64,000 nucleotides of DNA from Chroococcus sp. FPU101 (lineage in GTDB: Bacteria > Cyanobacteriota > Cyanobacteriia > Cyanobacteriales > Microcystaceae). Shown in pieces: positions 10,901 through 18,307 of the stretch (positions are counted from its first letter, which is position 1; every line of letters starts with the position of its first letter). Position numbers and translations under genes: made by a program. The notes beneath the pieces were generated by a model. That model saw nothing but the letters and a program-made list of their open reading frames with translations. It was not told where the DNA came from and did not search any database. The DNA is taken from assembly GCF_017312365.1 (NCBI RefSeq), contig NZ_BLJI01000013.1:1-64000 (forward strand), read 5' to 3'.

Positions 10901-13900
10901 CAAACGGCATTTTTTGTAAGTCGAACATCACCTGAAATAAAGGATTTTGCGACAAATTACGTTCAATTTGCAATTCATCAACCAGTTTTTCAAACGGGAT
11001 ATCTTGATGTGCATAACCCTCTAAACAAGTTTGACGAACTTGTATCAGTAACTTTTCAAAACTCGGATTATCTTCTAAGTTAATTCTTAAGGGAAGGCTA
11101 TTGACAAAAAAGCCAATTAAGGATTCTATTTCAGTGCGGTTACGGTTGGCAATGGGTGAACCGATGATGATGTCATTTTGTCCACTGTAGCGCGATAACA
11201 AGACTCCAAACGCCGCTAACAGCAACATGAACAGCGTAACCCCATTTTTTTGACTCAGGGTTTTGAGTTGTTGAGTTAATTCTACGTCCAGTATTTTTGT
11301 GATATTCTCACCTTCAATCGATGCTGTAGTAGGTGTTAGCTTTTTAGGTAGATTTAAAGTAGTAGGACAATCTCTTAGTTGTTGTCTCCAGTATTGTAGT
11401 TGTTGGTCTAAATAGTCTCCTGTTAAGCTTTGTCGTTGCCATATTGCAAAGTCAGCATATTGAATGAATAGGTCAGATAAAGGTGAGGGTTGATTGTTGA
11501 TATAAGCTTGATAGAGGGTAGAGAGTTCTTGGATTAAAACGCCAAGTGACCAGCCATCACAGATAATATGATGTAAAGTGAGTACCAAAAGGTAGTTATT
11601 TTCGTCTTTCTTAATTAAACTGATTCTTCCTAATGGGTTTTGTGCCAGGTTAAATGGTGTTTCAATTTGTGTGCTGATTAAATGTGGGATTTTTGATATA
11701 TCTGTAACATTAATCTCTTTGATTTGAGTATCGACTTCTTTGTGTATAACTTGTACGGGAACACCATCATCATTAATAAAGTTCGTGCGTAAGACTTCGT
11801 GACGAGACACAACAGTTGACCAACTTTGTTGTAAAGCATCTTTGTTCAATTGTCCAGACACTTCTAAGACAAATGGCATATTATAAATACTGCTAAGTCC
11901 CTCTAATTGGTCAAGAAACCAGAGTCTCGTCTGTGCAAAGGATAAAGGTAAATTTTCTCCTCTAGTAACTGGGACAATAGGGGGTAAGATAATTTCTGGT
12001 TGCACAGATGTAGTAATGTGTTGTGCGAGTTGTTCTAGAGTCGGATAAGAAAATAGACTCGATAAAGGCAATTCAACGTTTAAGCTTTGTCGAATTCTTG
12101 AGATGATTTGTGTGGCTAAGAGAGAGTGTCCCCCCAGTGCAAAGAAATTGTCTTCTAAACTAATCTGTTCGATTTTGAGGATATCTGACCAGATTTGAGC
12201 TAATAGTTCTTGTGTCGGCGTTTGGGGTAGTGTTTTAACTTCTGTCTTTAAATTCGGTTCGGGTAATGCCTTACGATTGATTTTACCATTCGGTGTTAAA
12301 GGTAAACGCTTTAAAAACACGAAAGCAACGGGTATCATGTATGCCGGGAGTTTATCTTGCAAATATACTTGAAGTTCTGCAAGCGAGGACAATTCTGGGT
12401 TAGAAACGAGATAAGCGACTAATTGCTGATTTCCTGTAGAATTTTCTCTCTTGATGACTACACATTCTTGAATTTGTGGATATTGATTCAATACTGCTTC
12501 AATTTCGCCTAGTTCAATGCGTAAACCCCGCAATTTAACTTGATGATCGATGCGTCCAATATATTCGATGTTGCCATCACTTAAATATCGTGCCAAGTCT
12601 CCTGTTTTGTAAAGACGCGCTGTATCACTTTCACTAAAAGGGTGAGGAATAAATTTCTGTTGTGTTAATTCTGTGCGGTTCAGATAACCTCTAGCTAATT
12701 GTACTCCGCCTATGTGTAATTCTCCTGCCACACCCACTGGTACGGGTTGTAAGTCTGAATCTAATATATATAGTTTTGTATTAGCAAAGGGTTTTCCGAT
12801 GGGGACGATTTTATCTGAAGAATACTCAACGGTAGTAGAGTGAAAATATGAACTATCAATAGTTACTTCAGTCACTCCATAAGCGTTAATGATGCGAGTC
12901 TGTTGTCCACACAACTGTTTAAGGGTTTGATGTTCACTCCAATACCAGGTATCTGAACCGACAATCAGCAATTTCATTGATTCTAATTTTTGTTGGGTAT
13001 CAATCAAATATTGCATCAAGTTTCGGACAACCGCTGGCACAAAGTCACCACAATCTATCTTTTCTTGTTGTATTAATTGATACAGTTGCTCAGGTTCTAG
13101 TAATTTTTCTTTCGGACAAATGACTAATTTACCTCCTGAACACAAACATCTTACCCAGTCTCCAGTGAAAACATCAAAGGAAAAACTAGCCATTTGTAAA
13201 TAACTCTGACAATTGGTTTTGAGTTGATAGGCACTTTCCCAAGCGTGATAAATATTGACTAACCCTTGATGTTCTATCATTACGCCTTTGGGTTGTCCAG
13301 TTGAGCCAGATGTATAGATAATATAGGCTAGATGATGGGATTCTATGGAAGTAATTGGGTTCGTAATGGAATCAGAAAATACATCTGTGTCGAGACAATA
13401 GATGTGAGTGACTTTATCGATAAATTGCTGTTGTAGATGATGCTGTGTCAGTAAGATGTTGATTTGTGTTTCATTAAAGATATAGTCGAGTCGTGAAGTG
13501 GGATAATTGGCATCAATCGGTACATATGCACCACCCGCTTTAAGAATGGCTAGAACACCGATTATCATTTCTAAGGAACGTTCGACACAGATACCCACTA
13601 AGGTTTCTGGTTTGACTCCCTGTGAAATCAGATAATGTGCGATAGAATTTGCTTTTTCGTTTAACTGACGATAGGTAAGATGTAGATTTTGATAAACTAC
13701 AGCAACATCATCGGGTGTTTTAGTAACTTGTGTTTCAAATAACTGATGGATACATTGAGATGGATAGTCTTGTTCAGTTTGATTCCACTCAATAAGGATT
13801 GTGTCAAGTTCAGCTTGGGTTAAGATATTGATTTGTTTTATCGGTTGTGCGGGATGAGTAATCAGATTTTGCAGTAGGGTTTCAAAATGCCCCATCATGC

Positions 13901-16900
13901 GTTGTATTATTGAGCTTTCATAAAGATTACTATTAAATTCCCATGTTCCTTTTAATTGGTTTTCCGTTTCTTCAAAGGATAAAGTTAAATCAAATTTAGC
14001 TGTTTCTGATGTTCTGATTAATGGTTTTAAATTTAGATTATCTAACTTGAGTTGGTCAAACGGCATTTTTTGTAAGTCGAACATCACCTGAAATAAAGGA
14101 TTTTGCGACAAATTACGTTCAATTTGCAGTTCATCAACCAGTTTTTCAAACGGAATATCTTGATGTGCATAAGCATCTAAACAGGTTTGTTTAACTTGTG
14201 TCAGTAACTTTTCAAAACTCGGATTATCTTCTAAGTTAATTCTTAAGGGAAGGCTATTGACAAAAAAGCCAATTAAGGATTCTATTTCAGTGCGGTTTCG
14301 GTTGGCGATGGGTGAACCGATAATGATGTCGTTTTGTCCACTGTAGCGCGATAACAACACTCCAAACGCCGCTAACAGCAACATGAACAGAGTCACCCCG
14401 TTTTTTTGACTAAGGATTTTGAGTTGTTGAGTTAGTTCTGCGTCAAGTTCTCTCGAAATGGTATGGCTTTTATTAGTCAATGTTGATGCAGTCGTTTTTT
14501 TAGGTAGATTTAAAGTGGTAGGACAATTCTTTAGTTGTTGTCTCCAGTATTGTAGTTGTTGGTCTAAGTATTCACCAGTTAAGCTTTGTCGTTGCCATAT
14601 TGCAAAGTCAGCATATTGAATTGATAGGTCAGATAAAGGTGAGGGTTGATTTTGTAGATATGCTTGATAGAGAGTGGAGAGTTCAGAGATTAAAACATTG
14701 ATTGACCAGCCATCACAGATAATATGATGTAGAGTGAGTACCAAAATGTAGTTATCTTGACCTGCCTGAATCAAGGTTATGCGTACTAAACGGTCTTGTG
14801 CTAAGTTGAAGGGTTTTTCTGTTTCTGTCTGGATAAGATGTTCAACGTCTGCAAAATCTTCTAAATAAATGTAGTTAATCTGAGTATCGATGCTGTTATG
14901 TATAACTTGTACGGGAATACCATCATCATTAATAAAGTTCGTGCGTAAGACTTCGTGACGAGACACAACAGTTGACCAACTTTGTTGTAAAGCATCTTTG
15001 TTTAATTGTCCAGAAAGTTCTAAGACAAATGGCATATGATAAGTGCTAGAAGTCCCTTCTAATTGGTCAAGAAACCAAAGTCTAGTCTGTGCAAAAGATA
15101 AAGGTAAGTTCTCGCGGTTGGCTACTGGGACAATAGGGGGTAAGATAATTTCTGGTTGCACAGATGTAGTAATGTGTTGTGCGAGTTGTTCTAGAGTCGG
15201 ATAAGAAAATAGACTCGATAAAGGCAATTCAATTTTTAAGCTTTGGCGAATTCTTGAGACGATTTGTGTGGCTAATAGAGAGTGTCCCCCTAGAGCAAAA
15301 AAATTATCTTCTAAACTAATCTGTTCGATTTTGAGGATATCTGACCAGATTTGAGCTAATAGTTCTTGTGTCGGCGTTTGGGGTAGTGTTTTAACTTCTG
15401 TCTTTAAATTCGGTTCGGGTAATGCCTTACGATTGATTTTACCATTCGGTGTTAAAGGTAAACGCTTTAAAAACACGAAAGCAACGGGTATCATGTATGC
15501 GGGGAGTTGTGAAAGTAGATGTTCTATTAATTCTTTCTGCGGTAGATGTTCTACATGAGAAACTAAGTACGCAACAAGTTGTTCTCCTGTTGCACTTTCT
15601 CTTTTGACAACGACACTTTCTTGTATTTGTGGATGTTGGTTGAGGACGGCTTCAATTTCGCCTAGTTCAATGCGTAAACCCCGCAATTTAACTTGATGAT
15701 CGATGCGTCCAATGTATTCGATGTTGCCATCACTTAGATAACGCGCTAAATCACCTGTTTTGTAGAGTAAAGCATCACGATTCTCACTAAAAGGGTTAGC
15801 AATAAATTTCTGTTGTGTTAATTCAGGACGATTCAGATAACCTCTAGCTAATTGTACTCCGCCTATGTGTAATTCTCCTGCTACACCCACTGGTACGGGT
15901 TGCAAGTCTGAATCTAATATATACAGTTGTGTATTGGCTACTGGGCGACCAATGGGAACAGTAGTACGATTATCTAATATCTTACATGACCAATAACTAA
16001 CATCGATCGCGGCTTCGGTCGGGCCATACAAATTCTCTAAATTACAACTTAATTTCTGGAAAAACTGTTCTACTAAATCATAACTGAGAGCCTCCCCACT
16101 ACAAATTACACGTTTTAGACTAATACATTTTTCGACATCTATTTCCGCAAGAAATTGCCGTAGCATCGATGGGACAAAGTGAATTGTACTAATTTGCTGT
16201 GTTTGAATCAGTTGAACCAAATATGCACTATCCCGATGTCCTTCTGGTTTTGCAAAAATAAGTTTAGCACCTGTGATTAAGGGCCAGAAAAATTCCCAAA
16301 CTGAGACATCAAAACTAAAGGGGGTTTTTTGTAAAATGCGGTCATCTGCTGTTAAAGGATAGGTTTCTTGCATCCATAGCAAACGGTTGGTCACTCCGCG
16401 ATGAGTATTGATGACTCCCTTGGGTTGTCCCGTCGAACCCGATGTATAAATTAGATAGATAGCGTTGTCTGAATTAACGAGGTCTATCGGTTGAGTGGTT
16501 GGTTGTTGCTCAATGTCCGCCCAATCTTGGTCTAAGATAATTAGATGACCATGATAATCGCTAAAGTTGTTTTTAAGATGTTCTTGGGTAAGAATAATCG
16601 GACAGTCGGCATCAGCTATCATGTATGCCAGTCGTTGTAATGGATATTCAGCATCTAACGGTACATATGCACCACCCGCTTTAAGAATGCCGAACAAACC
16701 AATTATTATTTCTAAGGAACGTTCAACGCAGATACCAACTTTAGTTTCAGGTTTGACTCCTTTTGAAATAAGATAATGTGCGATAGAGTTAGCTTTTTCG
16801 TCTAATTGTCGATAAGTTAGATATTGATTTTCATAAACTACAGCAACAGCATCTGGTGTTTTTTCAACTTGTTTTGTAAATAACTGATGGATGCACTGTT

Positions 16901-18296
16901 CTTGTTCTGGGTAGTCTTTTTCGGTTTGATTCCATTCCACCAAAATTTGTTTTTGCTCTGCTTGGCTTAAAATGGGTAAATGAATAATCGGTGTTTCTGG
17001 ATGAGTGACCATTGCCAGTAGCAAGGTTTCTATATGCCCCAACATTCGAGAAATGGTGTCATCTTCAAAGCAATTTTGATTATAAGTAATATTAAGGGTT
17101 AATTCGGCACTAGGAATCACCGTTAAGGTTAGAGGGTAATTTGTCCAGCTAATCCCTTGAACGTTTTTAAGTTGTAAGCCATTTTCTTGATTAAATAAAG
17201 ATGAATCTAGCGGCGCATTTTCAAAAACAAGAATACTATCAAATAAAGACTGTTCGCTTTTGACCTCACTCCATTTCTGGATATCAACTAAAGATGTATA
17301 GGAGTATTGTTCTTGTTCAATCTGTTGAGCTTGGATTTGTTTTAGCCAAGGAATTAATTGAGTATTTTCTAAAATTTGCACTCGTAAGGGAAGAGTATTA
17401 ATAAACAACCCTATCATTGACTCTATACCCGCTAAAGATGGGGGTCGTCCTGATACTGTCACGCCAAAAACAATATCTGATTCACCACTGTATCGACTGA
17501 GTAATATACTGCAAGCACCTTGAAATAAAGTGTTAAGCGTAATCCGATTCTGTCGAACAAAATTAGTTATTTTTGTAGTTGTGTCTGCTGAAAATAAATA
17601 GTTTTTATTTTTAAACTGAATTTTATTTTGATGATTTTTTTGCGCTAAAAGTGTTGGTGTAATAAAATTAGTTAATCTATTTCGCCAAAATTTCTCAGCT
17701 TGGTTTAAATCTTGTTTTTGTAACCAAGCAATATAATTTTTATAGGGAATAGTGGGTTTTAATTGTAGTTCTCGTTGTTCTAAATAAGCATCGTAATAAG
17801 CAAAAATTTCTTGGAAAAGCAAAGAAACTGACCAAGCATCACATAAAAGATGATGAAAACTCCAAATTAAATAAAAGCTTTCCTGTTCTATTTGTATTAG
17901 TGTACAACGCATCAAAGGCGGTTGACTTAAATTAAAAATTTGTGTTTTATCAAAGTTCAGATAAGCTTGTAACTTTTTTAAGTGTTCTTCTTTAGAAATA
18001 TTTTGCCAGTCTTGATATTGAACCGTAAACTTTGCTGTTTTTAAGACAACTTGTACAGGTTGTTTTAAGTTTTCCCAAGCAAACAAGGTTCTTAAAATAG
18101 CATGGCGTTTTACCACTTTATCCCAAGCATATTCAAAAGCTTTTACATTTAACTGTCCTTGCAAAAGACAACTATACTGTTCAATATATAAACCAGCATC
18201 AGGCATCATCAGAGTATGAAAGAGCATACCCTGTTGTACAGGTGACAAAAAATAAATCGTTTCAATATTTTTATTGTTGCTCTGTAACTCTACCAT
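4944..18296 (-). CDS. Four-module nonribosomal peptide synthetase with thioesterase (C-A-PCP)x4-TE
   Basis: A 4450-residue NRPS that should add four amino acids and release the product. Positions (residues): C1 with HHLLCDA near 150, A1 TSGSTG near 620, PCP1 GGHS near 1005; C2 HHIICDG near 1195, A2 near 1665, PCP2 near 2055; C3 near 2245, A3 near 2715, PCP3 near 3085; C4 near 3270, A4 near 3750, PCP4 near 4145; TE with GGWSFGG near 4270 and its His in SDHYTIV. There are no epimerase or methyltransferase domains. Pocket residues read by aligning to GrsA give DVWHISLIDK (Ser), DVGDIGAIDK (resembles the Orn code DVGEIGSIDK, so a basic residue), DILQLGLIWK (Gly) and DAEDIGTVVK (probably Lys). The last two calls differ in strength: Ser and Gly are firm, both basic calls tentative. 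The ATG at 18296 is preceded by GGAG; an upstream in-frame TTG at 18305 is less likely. The gene follows the FkbH gene by a few bases, so it should be translationally coupled. Confidence 0.95.
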   Translation of the reverse strand: MVELQSNNKNIETIYFLSPVQQGMLFHTLMMPDAGLYIEQYSCLLQGQLNVKAFEYAWDKVVKRHAILRTLFAWENLKQPVQVVLKTAKFTVQYQDWQNISKEEHLKKLQAYLNFDKTQIFNLSQPPLMRCTLIQIEQESFYLIWSFHHLLCDAWSVSLLFQEIFAYYDAYLEQRELQLKPTIPYKNYIAWLQKQDLNQAEKFWRNRLTNFITPTLLAQKNHQNKIQFKNKNYLFSADTTTKITNFVRQNRITLNTLFQGACSILLSRYSGESDIVFGVTVSGRPPSLAGIESMIGLFINTLPLRVQILENTQLIPWLKQIQAQQIEQEQYSYTSLVDIQKWSEVKSEQSLFDSILVFENAPLDSSLFNQENGLQLKNVQGISWTNYPLTLTVIPSAELTLNITYNQNCFEDDTISRMLGHIETLLLAMVTHPETPIIHLPILSQAEQKQILVEWNQTEKDYPEQEQCIHQLFTKQVEKTPDAVAVVYENQYLTYRQLDEKANSIAHYLISKGVKPETKVGICVERSLEIIIGLFGILKAGGAYVPLDAEYPLQRLAYMIADADCPIILTQEHLKNNFSDYHGHLIILDQDWADIEQQPTTQPIDLVNSDNAIYLIYTSGSTGQPKGVINTHRGVTNRLLWMQETYPLTADDRILQKTPFSFDVSVWEFFWPLITGAKLIFAKPEGHRDSAYLVQLIQTQQISTIHFVPSMLRQFLAEIDVEKCISLKRVICSGEALSYDLVEQFFQKLSCNLENLYGPTEAAIDVSYWSCKILDNRTTVPIGRPVANTQLYILDSDLQPVPVGVAGELHIGGVQLARGYLNRPELTQQKFIANPFSENRDALLYKTGDLARYLSDGNIEYIGRIDHQVKLRGLRIELGEIEAVLNQHPQIQESVVVKRESATGEQLVAYLVSHVEHLPQKELIEHLLSQLPAYMIPVAFVFLKRLPLTPNGKINRKALPEPNLKTEVKTLPQTPTQELLAQIWSDILKIEQISLEDNFFALGGHSLLATQIVSRIRQSLKIELPLSSLFSYPTLEQLAQHITTSVQPEIILPPIVPVANRENLPLSFAQTRLWFLDQLEGTSSTYHMPFVLELSGQLNKDALQQSWSTVVSRHEVLRTNFINDDGIPVQVIHNSIDTQINYIYLEDFADVEHLIQTETEKPFNLAQDRLVRITLIQAGQDNYILVLTLHHIICDGWSINVLISELSTLYQAYLQNQPSPLSDLSIQYADFAIWQRQSLTGEYLDQQLQYWRQQLKNCPTTLNLPKKTTASTLTNKSHTISRELDAELTQQLKILSQKNGVTLFMLLLAAFGVLLSRYSGQNDIIIGSPIANRNRTEIESLIGFFVNSLPLRINLEDNPSFEKLLTQVKQTCLDAYAHQDIPFEKLVDELQIERNLSQNPLFQVMFDLQKMPFDQLKLDNLNLKPLIRTSETAKFDLTLSFEETENQLKGTWEFNSNLYESSIIQRMMGHFETLLQNLITHPAQPIKQINILTQAELDTILIEWNQTEQDYPSQCIHQLFETQVTKTPDDVAVVYQNLHLTYRQLNEKANSIAHYLISQGVKPETLVGICVERSLEMIIGVLAILKAGGAYVPIDANYPTSRLDYIFNETQINILLTQHHLQQQFIDKVTHIYCLDTDVFSDSITNPITSIESHHLAYIIYTSGSTGQPKGVMIEHQGLVNIYHAWESAYQLKTNCQSYLQMASFSFDVFTGDWVRCLCSGGKLVICPKEKLLEPEQLYQLIQQEKIDCGDFVPAVVRNLMQYLIDTQQKLESMKLLIVGSDTWYWSEHQTLKQLCGQQTRIINAYGVTEVTIDSSYFHSTTVEYSSDKIVPIGKPFANTKLYILDSDLQPVPVGVAGELHIGGVQLARGYLNRTELTQQKFIPHPFSESDTARLYKTGDLARYLSDGNIEYIGRIDHQVKLRGLRIELGEIEAVLNQYPQIQECVVIKRENSTGNQQLVAYLVSNPELSSLAELQVYLQDKLPAYMIPVAFVFLKRLPLTPNGKINRKALPEPNLKTEVKTLPQTPTQELLAQIWSDILKIEQISLEDNFFALGGHSLLATQIISRIRQSLNVELPLSSLFSYPTLEQLAQHITTSVQPEIILPPIVPVTRGENLPLSFAQTRLWFLDQLEGLSSIYNMPFVLEVSGQLNKDALQQSWSTVVSRHEVLRTNFINDDGVPVQVIHKEVDTQIKEINVTDISKIPHLISTQIETPFNLAQNPLGRISLIKKDENNYLLVLTLHHIICDGWSLGVLIQELSTLYQAYINNQPSPLSDLFIQYADFAIWQRQSLTGDYLDQQLQYWRQQLRDCPTTLNLPKKLTPTTASIEGENITKILDVELTQQLKTLSQKNGVTLFMLLLAAFGVLLSRYSGQNDIIIGSPIANRNRTEIESLIGFFVNSLPLRINLEDNPSFEKLLIQVRQTCLEGYAHQDIPFEKLVDELQIERNLSQNPLFQVMFDLQKMPFDQLKLDEITLSPLKIESQTAKFDLTLSFEETENQLIGKWEYKTKLFESAMIHRMIEHFETLLQNLITHPTQPIKQINILTQAELNKILIEWNQTEKDYPPQCIHQLFETQVTKTPDAVAVVYQNQHLTYRQLNTKANQLAHYLQKQGVKSETLVGICVERSLEMIVGLLAILKAGGVYLPLDPTYPQERLDYIIQDAQISLLLTQSGVGIDGVSKIIYLDREWEFINQENPENPQNQVTPENLAYIIYTSGSTGRPKGVEILQSALVNFLCSMQDALQLSSDDTLLGVTTLSFDIAALELYLPLIVGAKVVLVSREVASDAYQLLDKMNEITIMQATPATWRLLLSVGWSGNETLKILCGGEALDSQLAQQLLERGQTVWNLYGPTETTIWSSIYHVNSSSILIGRPIANTQFYVLDTHLQPVPLGVSGELYIGGMGLARGYVNRSELTAERFLPHQNSRLYKTGDLVRYLSDGNLEYLGRLDSQVKIRGFRIELGEIEAVLNQHPEIEKAVVIVREDDKNDKRLVAYLISKTSLDIKKYLRDKLPQYMIPTSFVWLDAFPLTPNGKIDRKALPEPHQTRESQTLFKNPTQELLAQIWSDILKIDNINLKDNFFELGGHSLLATQIVSRIRQSLKVELPIKSLFSYPTLEQLAQHITTFEQPEAILHPIVRVANRDNLPLSFAQTRLWFLDQLEGSSSIYNMPFVLEVSGQLNQDALQQSWSTLVSRHEVSRTNFINDNGVPVQVIHQEVDSQIKEILVTDISEIFNLINTEIETPFNLAQDHLARITLIKKDEESYILVLTLHHIICDGWSMGVLISELSTLYQAYINNQPSPLSDLSIQYADFAVWQRQSLTGEYLDQQLQYWSNQLKNCPTTLTLPYDRLVALLPNPQREIIQIQLDSDITQKLKTLSQQNGVTLFMLLLTSFSVLLSRYSGQNDLIIGSPIANRNRAELEPLIGFFVNSLPIRINLENNPSFSDLLQQVKQTCLDAYAHQDIPFEKLVDELQIERNLKQNPLFQVMFDLQNESMSQFNLESLNLTPLPIQTQTAKFNLSLSFKETEQGLLGEWEYDFNLFHPDTIQRLNQHLHNLLQAIISNPTESIQNLPLLSEQEQQQILFEWNPTESNLTTTQCLHQLFESQVEKTPDAIAVVFENQHLTYRQLNEKANSIAHYLQSLGVQPETCVGLFIERSIEMLIGLLGILKAGGAYLPLDPMYSLLRLDYILEDAQINTVLTLSKFQANFSDKPVNILYLDTDWSIIASYPTNNPISPVKAENLAYIIYTSGSTGQPKGVMIPHQAVVNFIQTAIEIYDFSPVDKVLQFATISFDAAVEEIYCTLCTGATLYLRSEHLLDSYDFLEKSEQWGLTVWDLPTAYWHQLTHHLTTNHLKLPTSLRLVIIGGEAASVQTVNLWLDQVGHYPLLLNTYGPTEGTVVATVYPITQPLNSNSVPIGYPINTTQIYILDNYQQPVPIGVTGELHIGGIQLARGYLNSPELTQEKFIPNPFSRDSLHCVCTRLYKTGDKARYLPNGLIEYIGRIDNQIKLRGLRIEISEIEAVILQNHDITDAVIICRENTTGDTQLIAYLVTHSEHLSPSTIRQFLQNKLPSYMIPTRFVFLKSLPLTPNGKIDRKALPEPETNIDDANFVAPRDMIEKQLSIIWSEILGIKSVSIQDNFFEIGGHSLLAVRLMSSIKQQLGQSLPLATLFGSPTIEQLANLLRQNHSFLDSPLVSIQPKGTQSPLFFVHPVGGMVLCYFDLAQQLGTDRPFYGLQAANLDKMNRVEEMAQYYLEAIQTQQPQGPYLLGGWSFGGLIAYEMAQQLQQQGQTVAFVGLVDTYVLKTETIEFDNPLNLLADLFNIDLPAFEIDISELNQEQQFILAFETAQKMNLITDDFDVEQANYFWQVYQKSINALNAYQPQPYTGQVTLFQATGDNLTQDMIDNLNKWSDLATGGINIYSVTSDHYTIVRPPFVTDLASCIKQCLEKIGQ
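12001..12345 (-). repeat. Intragenic repeat, copy 2 (PCP2 region of NRPS)
   Basis: Nearly identical to 15157-15501 at a constant offset of 3156 bp. This block spans the PCP and the A-PCP linker. Weaker identity at the same offset extends into the C domain (for example 10945 against 14101) and, after a one-codon shift, into the end of the A domain (12497 against 15650). Confidence 0.85.
15157..15501 (-). repeat. Intragenic repeat, copy 1 (PCP1 region of NRPS)
   Basis: Partner of the block at 12001-12345, offset 3156 bp, which is the length of one C-A-PCP module. This points to module duplication or later gene conversion between modules 1 and 2. Confidence 0.85.
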
Positions 18297-18307
18297 TGTC
18301 TCCAATC

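Noticed and set aside
4944-18296. Tandem similar blocks that might look like a repeat array
   Set aside because: They are the conserved C, A and PCP domains of NRPS modules, with a period of about 3.15 kb; there is no CRISPR-type short repeat.
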